NCBI RefSeq assembly: GCF_000974485.1
Contig: NZ_BBOM01000004.1
Location: 1,135,423-1,199,422, forward strand
Length of the DNA stretch: 64,000 nucleotides
Reading direction: 5' to 3'
Origin: Streptomyces sp. NBRC 109706
Lineage (GTDB): Bacteria > Actinomycetota > Actinomycetes > Streptomycetales > Streptomycetaceae
The position numbers and the translations under genes were made by a program. The notes under the pieces are model-generated. The model was not told the DNA's origin. It did not search any database and worked only from the letters and a program-made list of their open reading frames with translations. This document shows, piece by piece, positions 26,390 to 36,597 of the stretch (positions are counted from its first letter, which is position 1; every line of letters begins with the position of its first letter).

Positions 26390-27454
26390 GTGTCCAACAG
26401 CACGGTGCCCCGGGCGGCCACCGAACCGGATCGGGAGCCCGAACCGGAACAGGCCCCCGTTCGCGGACGTGGGCCCCGCGCGCGTTCCCGTTCCCGCCGT
26501 GGCGATCCGCGGCTGAGGGGCGGCATCACCTTCCGCCATCGGCTGCGGCGGGACCGTGTCCTCATCCTGATGACGCTGCCCTGCGTGGCCGGACTGCTGG
26601 TCTTCGCGTACATCCCGATCGCCGGGAACGTCATCGCCTTCCAGTACTTCAGTCCCTACGCGGGCGACGGCTTCTTCGAAAGCATGGCCAACAGCGCCTG
26701 GGTGGGCCTGGAACAGTTCGAACGGATGGTCAACGACAGCTACTTCTGGGACGCGCTCCAGAACACGCTGGTCTTCTCCGCGCTCCAACTGGTCTTCTTC
26801 TTTCCCGTCCCCATCGCGCTCGCCATCCTGATCAACAGCATCCTGCACAGCAAGGTCAGAGCCTGGGCGCAGGCCGTGCTCTACCTGCCGCACTTCTTCT
26901 CCTGGGTGCTGGTCATCACCGTCTTCCAGCAGATCCTCGGCGGCGCGGGGCTGGTCGCCCAGTCGATGCGGGACAACGGCTGGGACGACGGCTTCGACCT
27001 GATGACCGACCCCGGCTTCTTCAAGTTCCTGATCACCTTCCAGGTCATCTGGAAGGACGCCGGCTGGGGCATCATCGTCTTCCTCGCCGCGCTCTCCACC
27101 ATCAACCAGGAGCTGTACGAGTCGGCCGCCGTGGACGGCGCCGGCCGGTGGCGCCGCATCTGGCACATCACCCTGCCCGCGCTCCGCCCGGTGATCGCGC
27201 TGCTGCTGGTCCTCCAGGTGGGCAGCATGCTGACCGTCGGCATGGAGCAGTTCATGATCCAACGAACGGCCGTCGGCCCGGGCGCCGCCGAGGTGCTGGA
27301 CACCTATGTGTGGAACACCGGCATCCAGAACGGCCAGTTCAGCTACGCGGCGGCCATCGGCATCGTCAAGGGCGTCTTCAGCCTGCTCCTGGTCTTCGCC
27401 GCCAACCGAGTCGCCCACGCGATGGGTGAGCAGGGGGTGTACAAGCGCGCATGA
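26390..27454 (+). CDS. ABC sugar-importer permease 1 (LplB-like)
   Basis: 354 residues. After a charged, Arg-rich ~45-residue cytoplasmic lead, six membrane segments follow, beginning ILMTLPCVAGLLVFAYIPI. The EAA loop is YESAAVDGAGRWRRIWHITLP (~245-265), typical of CUT1 permeases of the LplB/YteP group. The GTG at 26390 follows AAGGAG (26375-26380). Its stop overlaps the next start (ATGA). Forms a heterodimer with permease 2. Confidence 0.9.
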   Translation: MSNSTVPRAATEPDREPEPEQAPVRGRGPRARSRSRRGDPRLRGGITFRHRLRRDRVLILMTLPCVAGLLVFAYIPIAGNVIAFQYFSPYAGDGFFESMANSAWVGLEQFERMVNDSYFWDALQNTLVFSALQLVFFFPVPIALAILINSILHSKVRAWAQAVLYLPHFFSWVLVITVFQQILGGAGLVAQSMRDNGWDDGFDLMTDPGFFKFLITFQVIWKDAGWGIIVFLAALSTINQELYESAAVDGAGRWRRIWHITLPALRPVIALLLVLQVGSMLTVGMEQFMIQRTAVGPGAAEVLDTYVWNTGIQNGQFSYAAAIGIVKGVFSLLLVFAANRVAHAMGEQGVYKRA

Positions 27455-28386
27455 GCGACACCAGTGTGCTCGTCGAGGACGACGAAGAGATCGGGAAGCG
27501 CCGCAGGCCGCCGTGGGAGGAGCAGCCCACCAAGGTGGGGCTCACCGCCAAGGGCGTCATCCTGGGCATCGCGCTGCTGGCGATCCTCTTCCCCCTGTGG
27601 ATCGTGGTGGTCACCAGCCTCTCGGACGCGGAGACCATCTCCCGCGCCGGCGGCCTGGTGATCTGGCCGGACGGCTTCAGCCTGGCCGCCTACCGGGAGT
27701 TGCTGAGCGGCGGACAGGTGGCCCGTTCCATGGTCATCGCCGTCGGCATCACCGTGGTCGGCACGCTCTTCAGCATGACCATCTCGGTGCTGGCCGCCTA
27801 CGGCCTCTCCCGGATGGGCTCGCTCTGGCACCGGCCGCTGCTGATGACCCTGCTGGCCACCATGTTCTTCGGCGGCGCCGGGCTGATCCCCTCCTATCTG
27901 CTGATCCAGACCCTCGGCATGATGAACAGCTATTCCGCGCTGATCCTGCCGATGGCGGTCAACGTCTTCAACATCCTGGTGCTGCGGGCGTTCTTCATGA
28001 ACGTCGGCCAGGAGATCGTGGACAGCGCCAGGATCGACGGGGCGGGGGAGTTCCGCATCCTCTGGCAGATGGTGCTGCCGCTCTCCCGCGCGGTGCTCGC
28101 GGTGATCTCGCTCTTCTACGCGGTGGGCTACTGGAGCAACTGGTTCAACGGCTTCATCTACATCCAGGACCAGGAGAAGCTCCCGCTGCAGAACGTCCTC
28201 CAGCAGATCGTGATCGAGGGCGAACGGCCGGCCGGCATGGCCCAGGTGATCGGCACCGGGGCGATCCCCAGCCTGGCGGTGCAGACCGCCGTGATGGTGC
28301 TGGCGCTGCTGCCGGTCGCCGTGCTCTCGCCGTTCGTCCAACGGCACTTCAAGAAGGGCATGTTGATCGGCGCGGTGAAGGGCTGA
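27451..28386 (+). CDS. ABC sugar-importer permease 2 (LplC-like)
   Basis: 311 residues, six membrane segments starting GVILGIALLAILFPLWIVVV. The EAA loop is VDSARIDGAGEFRILWQMVLP near residue 190-210, as in YtcP/LplC proteins. The start overlaps the preceding stop by 4 nt (ATGA). No ATPase gene follows, so ATP hydrolysis must come from a shared MsiK/UgpC-type protein encoded elsewhere. One candidate in this window is the gene at 12988-14340. Confidence 0.9.
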   Translation: MSDTSVLVEDDEEIGKRRRPPWEEQPTKVGLTAKGVILGIALLAILFPLWIVVVTSLSDAETISRAGGLVIWPDGFSLAAYRELLSGGQVARSMVIAVGITVVGTLFSMTISVLAAYGLSRMGSLWHRPLLMTLLATMFFGGAGLIPSYLLIQTLGMMNSYSALILPMAVNVFNILVLRAFFMNVGQEIVDSARIDGAGEFRILWQMVLPLSRAVLAVISLFYAVGYWSNWFNGFIYIQDQEKLPLQNVLQQIVIEGERPAGMAQVIGTGAIPSLAVQTAVMVLALLPVAVLSPFVQRHFKKGMLIGAVKG

Positions 28387-28457
28387 CCGAGGCCGCGCCC
28401 CCGTCCCCCCTGACTTTCTCCGACCGGCTCACCCCCCACCGAGTGAAGGAGCTACCC

Positions 28458-29159
28458 ATGAGAACCCGAACCCTGCTGCTGGCCCCCGCCATCGCGCTGA
28501 CCACCGTTGTCGGCCTCTCCGCCGGCACGGCCAACGCCGCCGTCTGGGAGACCTGCGAACAGTGGGGCAACTGGACGACGGACGACGGCTACATCGTCTA
28601 CAACAACATCTGGGGCGAGGGCGCCGGCACCCAGTGCGTCGAGGCCGACTCCGGCAGCAGCTGGACGGTGACCGCCGACCACCCGAACACCGGCGGCATC
28701 AAGTCCTACCCCAACGCGAAGTGGATCGTGAACCAGCCGATCGCCGAGATCGACTCGCTCACCAGCAGCTACGACGTGACCGTCCCCGCCGCCGGCGCCT
28801 ACAACACGGCGTACGACGTGTGGGACGAGAACTACGACCACGAGATCATGCTGTGGATGAACTGGTACGGCCCGGTGGGCCCGTTGGGCTCCCCGGTCGG
28901 CCAGGCCACCCTGGGCGGCCACACCTGGGACGTCTACCACGGCAGCAACGGACACAACAACGTGTACTCGTTCCTGCGCCAGAACGGGAACTCCAGCTCG
29001 GGACAGGTCGATCTGCTGCCGATCCTGGACTGGATCACCGAACAGGGCTGGATGAGCCAGGACGAGGTCATCGGCGATGTGCAGTTCGGCTACGAGATCA
29101 CCTCGTCCGCCGGCGGACTCACCTTCGTCACCAACGACTTCACGGTCAGCGGCGGCTGA
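28458..29159 (+). CDS. secreted glycoside hydrolase family 12 endoglucanase
   Basis: Secreted enzyme of 233 residues that cleaves internal beta-1,4 bonds in cellulose, xyloglucan or mixed-linkage glucan. Signal peptide residues 1-~27 with a cut after ANA. The mature start WETCEQWGNWTTDDGYIVYN is typical of GH12. The nucleophile Glu lies in YDHEIMLWMNWYG and the acid/base Glu in VQFGYEITSSAGG near residue 215. No carbohydrate-binding module. The ATG at 28458 follows GAAGGAG, 70 nt after the permease gene, and it should belong to the same operon. Its products would feed the importer and GH3. Confidence 0.9.
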   Translation: MRTRTLLLAPAIALTTVVGLSAGTANAAVWETCEQWGNWTTDDGYIVYNNIWGEGAGTQCVEADSGSSWTVTADHPNTGGIKSYPNAKWIVNQPIAEIDSLTSSYDVTVPAAGAYNTAYDVWDENYDHEIMLWMNWYGPVGPLGSPVGQATLGGHTWDVYHGSNGHNNVYSFLRQNGNSSSGQVDLLPILDWITEQGWMSQDEVIGDVQFGYEITSSAGGLTFVTNDFTVSGG

Positions 29160-29185
29160 GCGGCCCCCCGGGAGCAGCCGACCGA

Positions 29186-29222
29186 CCCGGCGCCCGTGGC
29201 TCAGCGAGCCGCGGGCGCCGGG
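29186..29222. terminator. bidirectional terminator hairpin
   Basis: 16-bp stem with one G-U pair (29186-29201 with 29207-29222), 5-nt loop, between the convergent GH12 and LacI genes. The loop and right arm overlap the last codons of the LacI gene. Confidence 0.75.
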
Positions 29223-30232
29223 CCCGTGCTGGCCCGGACGGTGAGCGCCGGGGGCAGCAGCTCGATGCGCGGCGGCACGGCGGACGGCCCCTGCCCGGCG
29301 GCGCCCGCCCTGGCCATCACCAGCTCCACGGCCAGCCGACCCATCTCCTGGGCCGGGATCGCCACCGAGGTCAGCGCCACCGAGGTGCCGGCGGCGACCT
29401 GTTCGGGGCAGACGGCGACCACCGAGATGTCCTCCGGCACCGCCCGGCCCTGCTGCCGCAGCAGGCTGAGCAGCGGCTCGATCGCCGCCTCGTTCTGCAC
29501 CACGATGCCGCTGGTGGCGGGCCGTTCGTCGAAGATCCTGGCCAGGGTGCCGGCGACCGACTCGTAGGAGCCGTCGCACGGCCGGTGCAGCACCCGCATG
29601 CCCAGCTCGTCGGCGCGCTGACGCACGCCCCGCACCGTCCGCTCGGCGAACCCCGTGCGCCGCTCGTAGACGGCCGCGGCCTCGCCCACCACGGCGATGT
29701 CCCGATGGCCCAGGGTGGCGAGATGGTCGACGCAGAGCCGGCCGGTGGCCTCGAAGTCCAGGTCCACACAGGTGAGATCGGTGGTGTCGGACGGCAGGCC
29801 GATCAGCACGGCGGGGCGGGGCGTCACCCGCACCAGCGGCAGCCGCTGGTCCTCCAGCTCCACGTCCATCAGGATCATGGCGTCCGCGAGGCCGCTGCCG
29901 ACCACGCGACGGGCCGCGTCCGGGCCCTCCTGGCCGGTGAGCAACAGCACGTCGTGCGCGTGCTCACGCGCGGTGGTCGCCACCGCGATCGCGATCTCCA
30001 TCATCACCGGCAGGTACATGTCAGTCCGAAGCGGCATCATCAGGGCGATGATGTTGGACCTGCTGCTGGCCAGCGCCCTGGCGCCGGCGTTGGGGTGGTA
30101 GCCCAACTCCCTGATGCTGCGCTCCACCCGCTCCCTGGTCGGCAGGGAGATGGTCCGCTTGCCGCTGAGGACGTAGCTCACCGTGCTGGCAGAGACGCCC
30201 GCGTGCCGGGCGACCTCGGCGAGGGTGACCAT
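29201..30232 (-). CDS. LacI-family transcriptional regulator of the glucan regulon
   Basis: 343 residues. The N-terminal helix-turn-helix reads MVTLAEVARHAGVSASTVSY and is followed by the hinge region ALASSRSNIIALMMP; the rest is a periplasmic-binding-protein-like sensor with the usual GHRDIAVVGE motif. The start MVTLAEV at 30232 is the canonical LacI N-terminus and has GGAGAG upstream; upstream codons add a non-conserved tail. A GAAGCGCTTC palindrome lies 51 nt upstream of this gene, implying autoregulation, and identical sites control the GH3 and importer promoters. The inducer is likely a short beta-glucan oligosaccharide (inference). Confidence 0.9.
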   Translation of the reverse strand: MVTLAEVARHAGVSASTVSYVLSGKRTISLPTRERVERSIRELGYHPNAGARALASSRSNIIALMMPLRTDMYLPVMMEIAIAVATTAREHAHDVLLLTGQEGPDAARRVVGSGLADAMILMDVELEDQRLPLVRVTPRPAVLIGLPSDTTDLTCVDLDFEATGRLCVDHLATLGHRDIAVVGEAAAVYERRTGFAERTVRGVRQRADELGMRVLHRPCDGSYESVAGTLARIFDERPATSGIVVQNEAAIEPLLSLLRQQGRAVPEDISVVAVCPEQVAAGTSVALTSVAIPAQEMGRLAVELVMARAGAAGQGPSAVPPRIELLPPALTVRASTGPAPAAR

Positions 30233-30282
30233 ATTCTCTCCAGGAACCGTAGGCGGGGGCGGTGGGGTACGGCGGCGGGGTT

Positions 30283-30295
30283 TGAAGCGCTTCGA
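30283..30295. promoter_or_regulatory. LacI-family operator upstream of the regulator gene
   Basis: TGAAGCGCTTCGA; core GAAGCGCTTC (30284-30293) identical to the sites at 24 kb. Lies 51 nt upstream of the regulator start on the opposite strand. Confidence 0.78.
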
Positions 30296-30369
30296 CGGCG
30301 CCCCTGCGGGCCCACCGCACGTCATGCCGATGACCTTAAACCCGCCACGGAGGGGTGTCCAGGGATCTG

Positions 30370-30383
30370 TTGAAGCGCTTCAA
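30370..30383. promoter_or_regulatory. second LacI-family operator in the regulator promoter region
   Basis: Perfect palindrome TTGAAGCGCTTCAA, 75-87 nt from the first site, about eight helical turns, so a looped repressor-DNA complex is possible. It is 217 nt upstream of the acyl-CoA dehydrogenase start. Confidence 0.75.
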
Positions 30384-30599
30384 CTCCCGGAACCGCCCCA
30401 GGAAATCCCACCGCGAACGGGTGCGATTCACCGCGCAACGGGTACATACGCTCCAGTAGTCCCCCCGCGGTTCCTCCAGCGGCGATCGGCCGCCCTCCGG
30501 CGCGTTCCGCCGTGGCCCCGTTCGACCCCGGCGCCCCAGCGGCGCCCACGGGGGTGCGCGACGCCCGACCCCCGATCTCGACGGTGAGGTGACCAGAGG

Positions 30600-32522
30600 A
30601 TGACCACCGAACGAGAGGCCCGCCGGATCGCCGAGGCGGCCCGCGACCCGGAGTGGCGCAGGCCGAGCTTCGCCAAGGAGCTGTTCCTCGGTCGGCTGCG
30701 CCTCGATCTGATCCACCCCCGTCCCGAGCCCGAGCCGGCGGACGCGGCCGAGGGCGAGCGTTTCCTGGCCCGGCTCGGCGCCTTCGTCGCCGAGCGGGTC
30801 GACGGCGCCGCCATCGAACGCGAGGCCCGCGTCCCCGACGAGCTGATCCAGGGGCTGCGCGAGCTCGGCGCCTTCGGCATGCGGATCGCCCCCGAGTACG
30901 GCGGCCTCGGCCTGAGCCATCTCGCCTACGGCCGAGCGCTGGCCCTGGTCGGCACCGCCAGCCCCGCGCTGGGCGCGCTGCTCTCCGCGCACCAGTCCAT
31001 CGGCGTCCCCCAACCCCTCGACCTCTTCGGCACCGAGGAGCAGCGCCGCGCCTATTTGCCCCGCTGCGCCGCCGGCGCCGTCTCCGCCTTCCTGCTGACC
31101 GAGCCCGACGTCGGCTCCGACCCGGCCAGGCTGGGCGCCACCGCCACCCCCGACGGCGACGACTACCTGCTGGACGGCGTCAAGCTCTGGACGACCAACG
31201 GGGTCATCGCCGAACTGCTGGTGGTGCTGGCCTCGGTGCCCGAGCGGCCCGGGCATCCGGGTGGCATCAGCGCCTTCGTGGTGGAGGCCGACTCGCCGGG
31301 CATCACGGTCGAGGCCCGCAACGCCTTCATGGGCCTGCGCGGCATCGAGAACGGCGTGACGCGGCTGCACCGGGTCAGGGTCCCCGCCGCGCAGCGGATC
31401 GGCGAGGAGGGGCAGGGGCTGCGGATCGCCCTGACCACGCTCAACACCGGCCGCCTCGCGCTGCCCGCGATGTGCGTCGGCGCGGGGAAGTGGAGCCTGA
31501 AGGTGGCGCGCGAATGGTCCACGGCCCGGGTCCAGTGGGGGCGGCCGATCGCCCGACACGAGGCGATCGGCGCCAAGATCGCGTTCATCGCCGCCACCAC
31601 CTTCGCCCTGGAGGCCATGGTCGAGCTGTCCGGCGAGCTGGCCGACGAGGAGCGCACCGACATCAGGATCGAGGCCGCCGTCGCCAAGCTCTACGGCAGC
31701 GAGATGGCCTGGCGGATCGCCGACGAGCTGGTGCAGATCCGTGGCGGGCGCGGCTACGAGACGGCGGACTCGCTGGCCGCCAGGGGCGAACGCGCCGTCC
31801 CCGTCGAGCAGTTGCTGCGCGACACCCGGATCAACCGCATCTTCGAGGGCTCCAGCGAGATCATGCGGCTGCTGATCGCCAGGGAGGCGGTGGACGCCCA
31901 TCTGAAGGTCGCCGGCGCCCTGGTCGACCCCGACGCCAACCTCACCCGCAAGCGCAAGGCGGCCTGGGCCGCCGGCGGCTTCTACGCCCGCTGGCTCCCC
32001 TCGCTGGCCACGGGGCGCGGCCATCTCCCCCTCTCCTACGGCGACTTCCGGGTCTCCGACCACCCCGACCTCTCGTCCCATCTGCGGTACGCCGAACGCA
32101 CCGCCCGCCGGCTGGCCCGCGCCGTGTTCTACGGGATGTCCCGCTGGCAGGGCCGGCTGGAGAGCAAGCAGAGCTTCCTCGGCCGGGTGGTGGACATCGG
32201 CGCCGAGCTGTTCGCCATCACCGCCGCCTGTGTGCACGCCGAGCGGCTGCGCGCCAGGGGCGAGAGCGGCGCCGAGGCGTACCAGCTGGCCGACGCCTTC
32301 TGCCGGCAGGCGCATCTGCGGATCGAGGAGCTGTTCCCCCGGCTCTGGCACAACTCGGACGGCTCCGACGCGCGGCTGGCCCGGGCCGTGGCCGACGGCC
32401 GGCACACCTGGCTGGAGGCCGGCGTCGCGGAGCCGTCCGACGACGGGCCCTGGATCGCCGAGACCCCGAGCGGCCCCTCCCCGCACCCCGATCTGCACCG
32501 GCCCGTGCCCCGCGCCCCGTAG
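30600..32522 (+). CDS. acyl-CoA dehydrogenase family protein, long form
   Basis: FAD-dependent oxidation of an acyl-CoA to the trans-2-enoyl-CoA. 640 residues, about 250 longer than short-chain enzymes, with a ~190-residue C-terminal helical extension as in VLCAD-type or FadE-type proteins. Visible: [15 protein letters not shown] (~100-115), [15 protein letters not shown] (flavin site), [16 protein letters not shown] (~380) and the catalytic Glu in [12 protein letters not shown] (~415). ATG at 30600 follows AGAGG. Substrate chain length is not decidable. Probably monocistronic, ended by the hairpin at 32550. Confidence 0.85.
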   Translation: MTTEREARRIAEAARDPEWRRPSFAKELFLGRLRLDLIHPRPEPEPADAAEGERFLARLGAFVAERVDGAAIEREARVPDELIQGLRELGAFGMRIAPEYGGLGLSHLAYGRALALVGTASPALGALLSAHQSIGVPQPLDLFGTEEQRRAYLPRCAAGAVSAFLLTEPDVGSDPARLGATATPDGDDYLLDGVKLWTTNGVIAELLVVLASVPERPGHPGGISAFVVEADSPGITVEARNAFMGLRGIENGVTRLHRVRVPAAQRIGEEGQGLRIALTTLNTGRLALPAMCVGAGKWSLKVAREWSTARVQWGRPIARHEAIGAKIAFIAATTFALEAMVELSGELADEERTDIRIEAAVAKLYGSEMAWRIADELVQIRGGRGYETADSLAARGERAVPVEQLLRDTRINRIFEGSSEIMRLLIAREAVDAHLKVAGALVDPDANLTRKRKAAWAAGGFYARWLPSLATGRGHLPLSYGDFRVSDHPDLSSHLRYAERTARRLARAVFYGMSRWQGRLESKQSFLGRVVDIGAELFAITAACVHAERLRARGESGAEAYQLADAFCRQAHLRIEELFPRLWHNSDGSDARLARAVADGRHTWLEAGVAEPSDDGPWIAETPSGPSPHPDLHRPVPRAP

Positions 32523-32549
32523 CCGCCCGCGCCGGGCGGCCGGAACCGA

Positions 32550-32588
32550 CCCCCGCGCCCCTGGCCGGACCGGGACCCGGCGCGGGGG
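32550..32588 (+). terminator. terminator hairpin before dxr
   Basis: 10-bp stem CCCCCGCGCC/GGCGCGGGGG with 19-nt loop that can itself pair (CCGG/CCGG), 28 nt past the acyl-CoA dehydrogenase stop and 29 nt before the dxr start. Confidence 0.6.
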
Positions 32589-32616
32589 CGCGGCGCGGCA
32601 AGGTGACAATAGGCAG

Positions 32617-33888
32617 ATGACCGAGAGTCCCGACTGTCTCGCCCACCCGCGTCTGAGGTATCAGGACCAGCCGCCGTCCGAGGGCCCGCGCGAGGTGACC
32701 ATCCTCGGTTCCACCGGGTCCATCGGCACCCAGGCCGTCGACGTGGTGCTGCGCAACCCCGGACTGTTCCGGGTCACCGGGCTGTCCGCCGGCGGCGACC
32801 GGCTGGATCTGCTGGCCGGCCAGGCCCACCGGCTCCAGGTGAGCACGGTGGCCGTCGCCCGCCCGGAGCTGGCCACCGAGCTGCGGGAGACACTGCGCGC
32901 GCAGTACGGGGTGGGCGAGCCGCTGCCCGAGGTGCTGGCCGGGCCGGACGCCGCCGCCGAGCTGGCGTCCCGCCCCTGCCACACCGTGCTCAACGGCATC
33001 ACCGGTTCGATCGGGCTGGCCCCCACCCTGGCGGCGCTGAGCGCGGGGCACGTGCTGGCGCTGGCCAACAAGGAGTCGCTGATCGTCGGCGGTCCGCTGG
33101 TGCGGGCGGTGGCCGCGCCCGGCCAGATCATCCCGGTGGACTCCGAGCACTCGGCGCTCTTCCAGGCCCTGCTCGGCGGCACGGTGCCCGAGGTCAGGCG
33201 GCTGCTGGTGACGGCCAGCGGCGGCCCGTTCCGCGGCCGGACCAGGGCCGAGCTGGCCGAGGTGACGCCGAAGGACGCCCTGGCCCATCCCACCTGGCGG
33301 ATGGGGCCGGTGATCACCATCAACTCGGCGACCCTGGTCAACAAGGGCCTTGAGGTGATCGAGGCGCATCTGCTCTACGGGATCCCGTTCGAGCGGATCG
33401 AGGTGGTCGTCCACCCCCAGTCCTATGTGCACTCGATGGTCGAGTTCGTCGACGGGTCGACGCTGGTCCAGGCCAGCCCGCCGGACATGCGGCTGCCGAT
33501 CGCCCTGGCGCTCGGCTGGCCGCGGCGGGTGCCGGACGCCACCGCGGGCTGCGACTGGACCACGGCCAGCACCTGGGAGTTCTTCCCGCTGGACCCGGAT
33601 GCCTTCCCCTCGGTGCCGCTCGCCTGCCGGGTCGGTAGCCTCGGCGGTGTCGCGCCCGCGGTGTTCAACGCGGCCAACGAGGAGTGCGTGGACGCGTTCC
33701 TCGCCGGCCGGCTGCCGTTCACCGGGATCGTGGACACCGTCGCGCGGGTGGTCGACGAACGGGGTTCGGAGGCCAGGGGAACCTCCCTCACCCTCTCGGA
33801 CGTCCTCGAAGCGGAGCGCGCGGCACGGCTGCGCACACGTGAGCTGGTCGGGGCGCACCCGGTCCGGGCCACGGGGGCCGGCCGGTGA
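32617..33888 (+). CDS. dxr: 1-deoxy-D-xylulose 5-phosphate reductoisomerase
   Basis: Second step of the MEP isoprenoid pathway: DXP plus NADPH to MEP. 423 residues. NADPH-binding GSTGSIG is at residues 31-37, and metal/substrate-site motifs are [37 protein letters not shown] and [13 protein letters not shown]. All are conserved. The start [13 protein letters not shown] at 32617 has an N-terminal ~28-residue lead before the Rossmann fold; an A/G-rich AAGGTGA lies at 32600. First gene of the run dxr-rseP-ispG, whose ends are two MEP enzymes. Confidence 0.95.
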   Translation: MTESPDCLAHPRLRYQDQPPSEGPREVTILGSTGSIGTQAVDVVLRNPGLFRVTGLSAGGDRLDLLAGQAHRLQVSTVAVARPELATELRETLRAQYGVGEPLPEVLAGPDAAAELASRPCHTVLNGITGSIGLAPTLAALSAGHVLALANKESLIVGGPLVRAVAAPGQIIPVDSEHSALFQALLGGTVPEVRRLLVTASGGPFRGRTRAELAEVTPKDALAHPTWRMGPVITINSATLVNKGLEVIEAHLLYGIPFERIEVVVHPQSYVHSMVEFVDGSTLVQASPPDMRLPIALALGWPRRVPDATAGCDWTTASTWEFFPLDPDAFPSVPLACRVGSLGGVAPAVFNAANEECVDAFLAGRLPFTGIVDTVARVVDERGSEARGTSLTLSDVLEAERAARLRTRELVGAHPVRATGAGR

Positions 33889-33946
33889 GCGAGGCGAGCG
33901 CCGCGCGGAGCGGCCGAGGCGGAACGGCGATCCAGGAGATGACGGT

Positions 33947-35251
33947 ATGACGGCCCTGATGTTCATCCTCGGCATACTCATTTTCGTCTTCGGACTGCTG
34001 TTCTCCATCGCCTGGCATGAATTCGGCCACTTCTCCACGGCCCGGATGTTCGGCGTGCGCGTTCCGCAGTTCATGGTCGGATTCGGGCCGACGATCTTCT
34101 CCCGGCGGCGCGGCGAGACCGAGTTCGGGGTCAAGGCCGTGCCGCTCGGCGGCTATATCCGAATGATCGGCATGTTTCCCCCGGGCCCCGACGGCGCCAT
34201 CAGGCAGCGTTCCACCTCCCCGTTCCGGGGCATGATCGAGGACGCCAGGGCGGCGGCCTTCGAGGAGTTGCAGCCGGGCGACGAGAAGCGGCTGTTCTAC
34301 ACCCGCAAGCCGTGGAAGCGCGTCATCGTGATGTTCGCCGGGCCGGCGATGAACCTGGTGCTCGCCGTGGCGATCTTCCTCGGCGTGCTGATGGGCTTCG
34401 GCATCAACACCCAGACCACCACCGTCGCCACCGTCTCCGAATGCGTGATCGCGCAGAACGAGGAGCCCCGCGAGTGTGCCGCCGGTGACATGCCGGCGCC
34501 GGCCGCCGAGGCGGGACTGCTCCCCGGCGACGAGATCGTGGCCTTCCAGGGCCAGCCGGTGGACGAGTGGGGCGACCTCCAGCAGCGCATCAGGGACACC
34601 GTCGGCGCCGCCACCATCACGGTGGACCGGGACGGGACGCGGATGGAGCTGCGGGCGAACCTCATCGAGAACCAGGTGGGCAAGACCGACGGCAACGGCG
34701 GTCTCGTCGAGGGCGAGTTCATCACCGCCGGCTTCCTCGGCTTCTCCCCGGCCAGCGGCGTGGTCAGGCAGGACTTCCCCCAGGCCGTGGACCGGATGGG
34801 CGAGATCATGAGCACCGGCGTGGACGCCATGCTCGCCCTGCCTTCCAAGATCCCCAACCTCTGGCACTCGATCACCGGCCAGGAGGAGCGTGACCAGAAC
34901 GGGCCGATGGGCGTGGTGGGCGCTGCCAGGGTCGGCGGCGAGATCTTCACCCTGGACATCCCGGCCAGCCAGCAGCTCGCCACCGCCCTCTTCCTGGTCG
35001 CCGGCTTCAACCTCTCCCTCTTCCTCTTCAACATGCTGCCGCTGCTGCCGCTGGACGGCGGCCATATCGCGGGCGCCCTCTGGGAGTCGGTGCGCAGGAA
35101 GGCGGCCAGGGTCGCCAGGCGGCCCGACCCGGGTCCGTTCGACGTGGCCAAGCTGATGCCGTTGGCCTATGTCGTCGCCGGGGTATTCGTCTGTTTCACC
35201 CTGCTGGTGCTGGCCGCGGATATCGTCAGCCCCGTACGGCTGGCCGGGTGA
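33947..35251 (+). CDS. rseP: site-2 protease family zinc metalloprotease
   Basis: Intramembrane M50 protease that cuts membrane-anchored substrates, often anti-sigma factors. 434 residues. The zinc motif HEFGH is at residues 24-28 within the first membrane helix, a PDZ domain around ~175-260 ([19 protein letters not shown]), and the third metal ligand region is [12 protein letters not shown] (~370). C-terminal membrane helix at the end ([18 protein letters not shown]). ATG at 33947 follows AGGAGAT. Between dxr and ispG, a widely conserved actinobacterial order. The substrate here is unknown. Confidence 0.92.
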   Translation: MTALMFILGILIFVFGLLFSIAWHEFGHFSTARMFGVRVPQFMVGFGPTIFSRRRGETEFGVKAVPLGGYIRMIGMFPPGPDGAIRQRSTSPFRGMIEDARAAAFEELQPGDEKRLFYTRKPWKRVIVMFAGPAMNLVLAVAIFLGVLMGFGINTQTTTVATVSECVIAQNEEPRECAAGDMPAPAAEAGLLPGDEIVAFQGQPVDEWGDLQQRIRDTVGAATITVDRDGTRMELRANLIENQVGKTDGNGGLVEGEFITAGFLGFSPASGVVRQDFPQAVDRMGEIMSTGVDAMLALPSKIPNLWHSITGQEERDQNGPMGVVGAARVGGEIFTLDIPASQQLATALFLVAGFNLSLFLFNMLPLLPLDGGHIAGALWESVRRKAARVARRPDPGPFDVAKLMPLAYVVAGVFVCFTLLVLAADIVSPVRLAG

Positions 35252-35257
35252 GTGCCG

Positions 35258-35263
35258 TAGGCT
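35258..35263 (+). promoter_or_regulatory. putative -10 box for ispG
   Basis: TAGGCT right after the rseP stop and 59 nt before the ispG start; suggests ispG has its own promoter in addition to read-through. No clear -35. Confidence 0.35.
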
Positions 35264-35322
35264 CTGTGGCCGGAGTACGCCCAATTCCGGGACCCGATTC
35301 GCACCGGGGGTTGCACACATCC

Positions 35323-36477
<1,155 letters not shown>

Positions 36478-36494
36478 GCCGCACACGCGTTCCC

Positions 36495-36523
36495 GCGCTG
36501 GCCCCTCCCCGAGGGGCCGGCGC
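36495..36523 (+). terminator. terminator hairpin after ispG
   Basis: 12-bp stem with one G-U pair (36495-36506 with 36512-36523), 5-nt loop, 18 nt after the ispG stop. Followed at 36528-36533 by TACAGT, a likely -10 for the next gene. Confidence 0.7.
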
Positions 36524-36597
36524 GCGGTACAGTGCCGGCGTCCCGTCGACCCCCATCGAACACTCAACACCGAAGACCGCGACCGCGAGGCCGTCCC

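Larger units (their letters stand above)
30233..30599. other. divergent region between lacI-type gene and acyl-CoA dehydrogenase gene
   Basis: 367 nt with two GAAGCGCTTC palindromes (30283-30295, 30370-30383). The remaining ~200 nt before the acyl-CoA dehydrogenase start shows no gene; the RBS AGAGG is at 30595-30599. Confidence 0.65.

Noticed and set aside
24347..27454. 1035-residue rightward frame ending in permease 1
   Set aside because: The upstream 680 residues are a shifted-frame reading of the binding-protein gene; AAGGAG and GTG at 26390 mark the real permease start.
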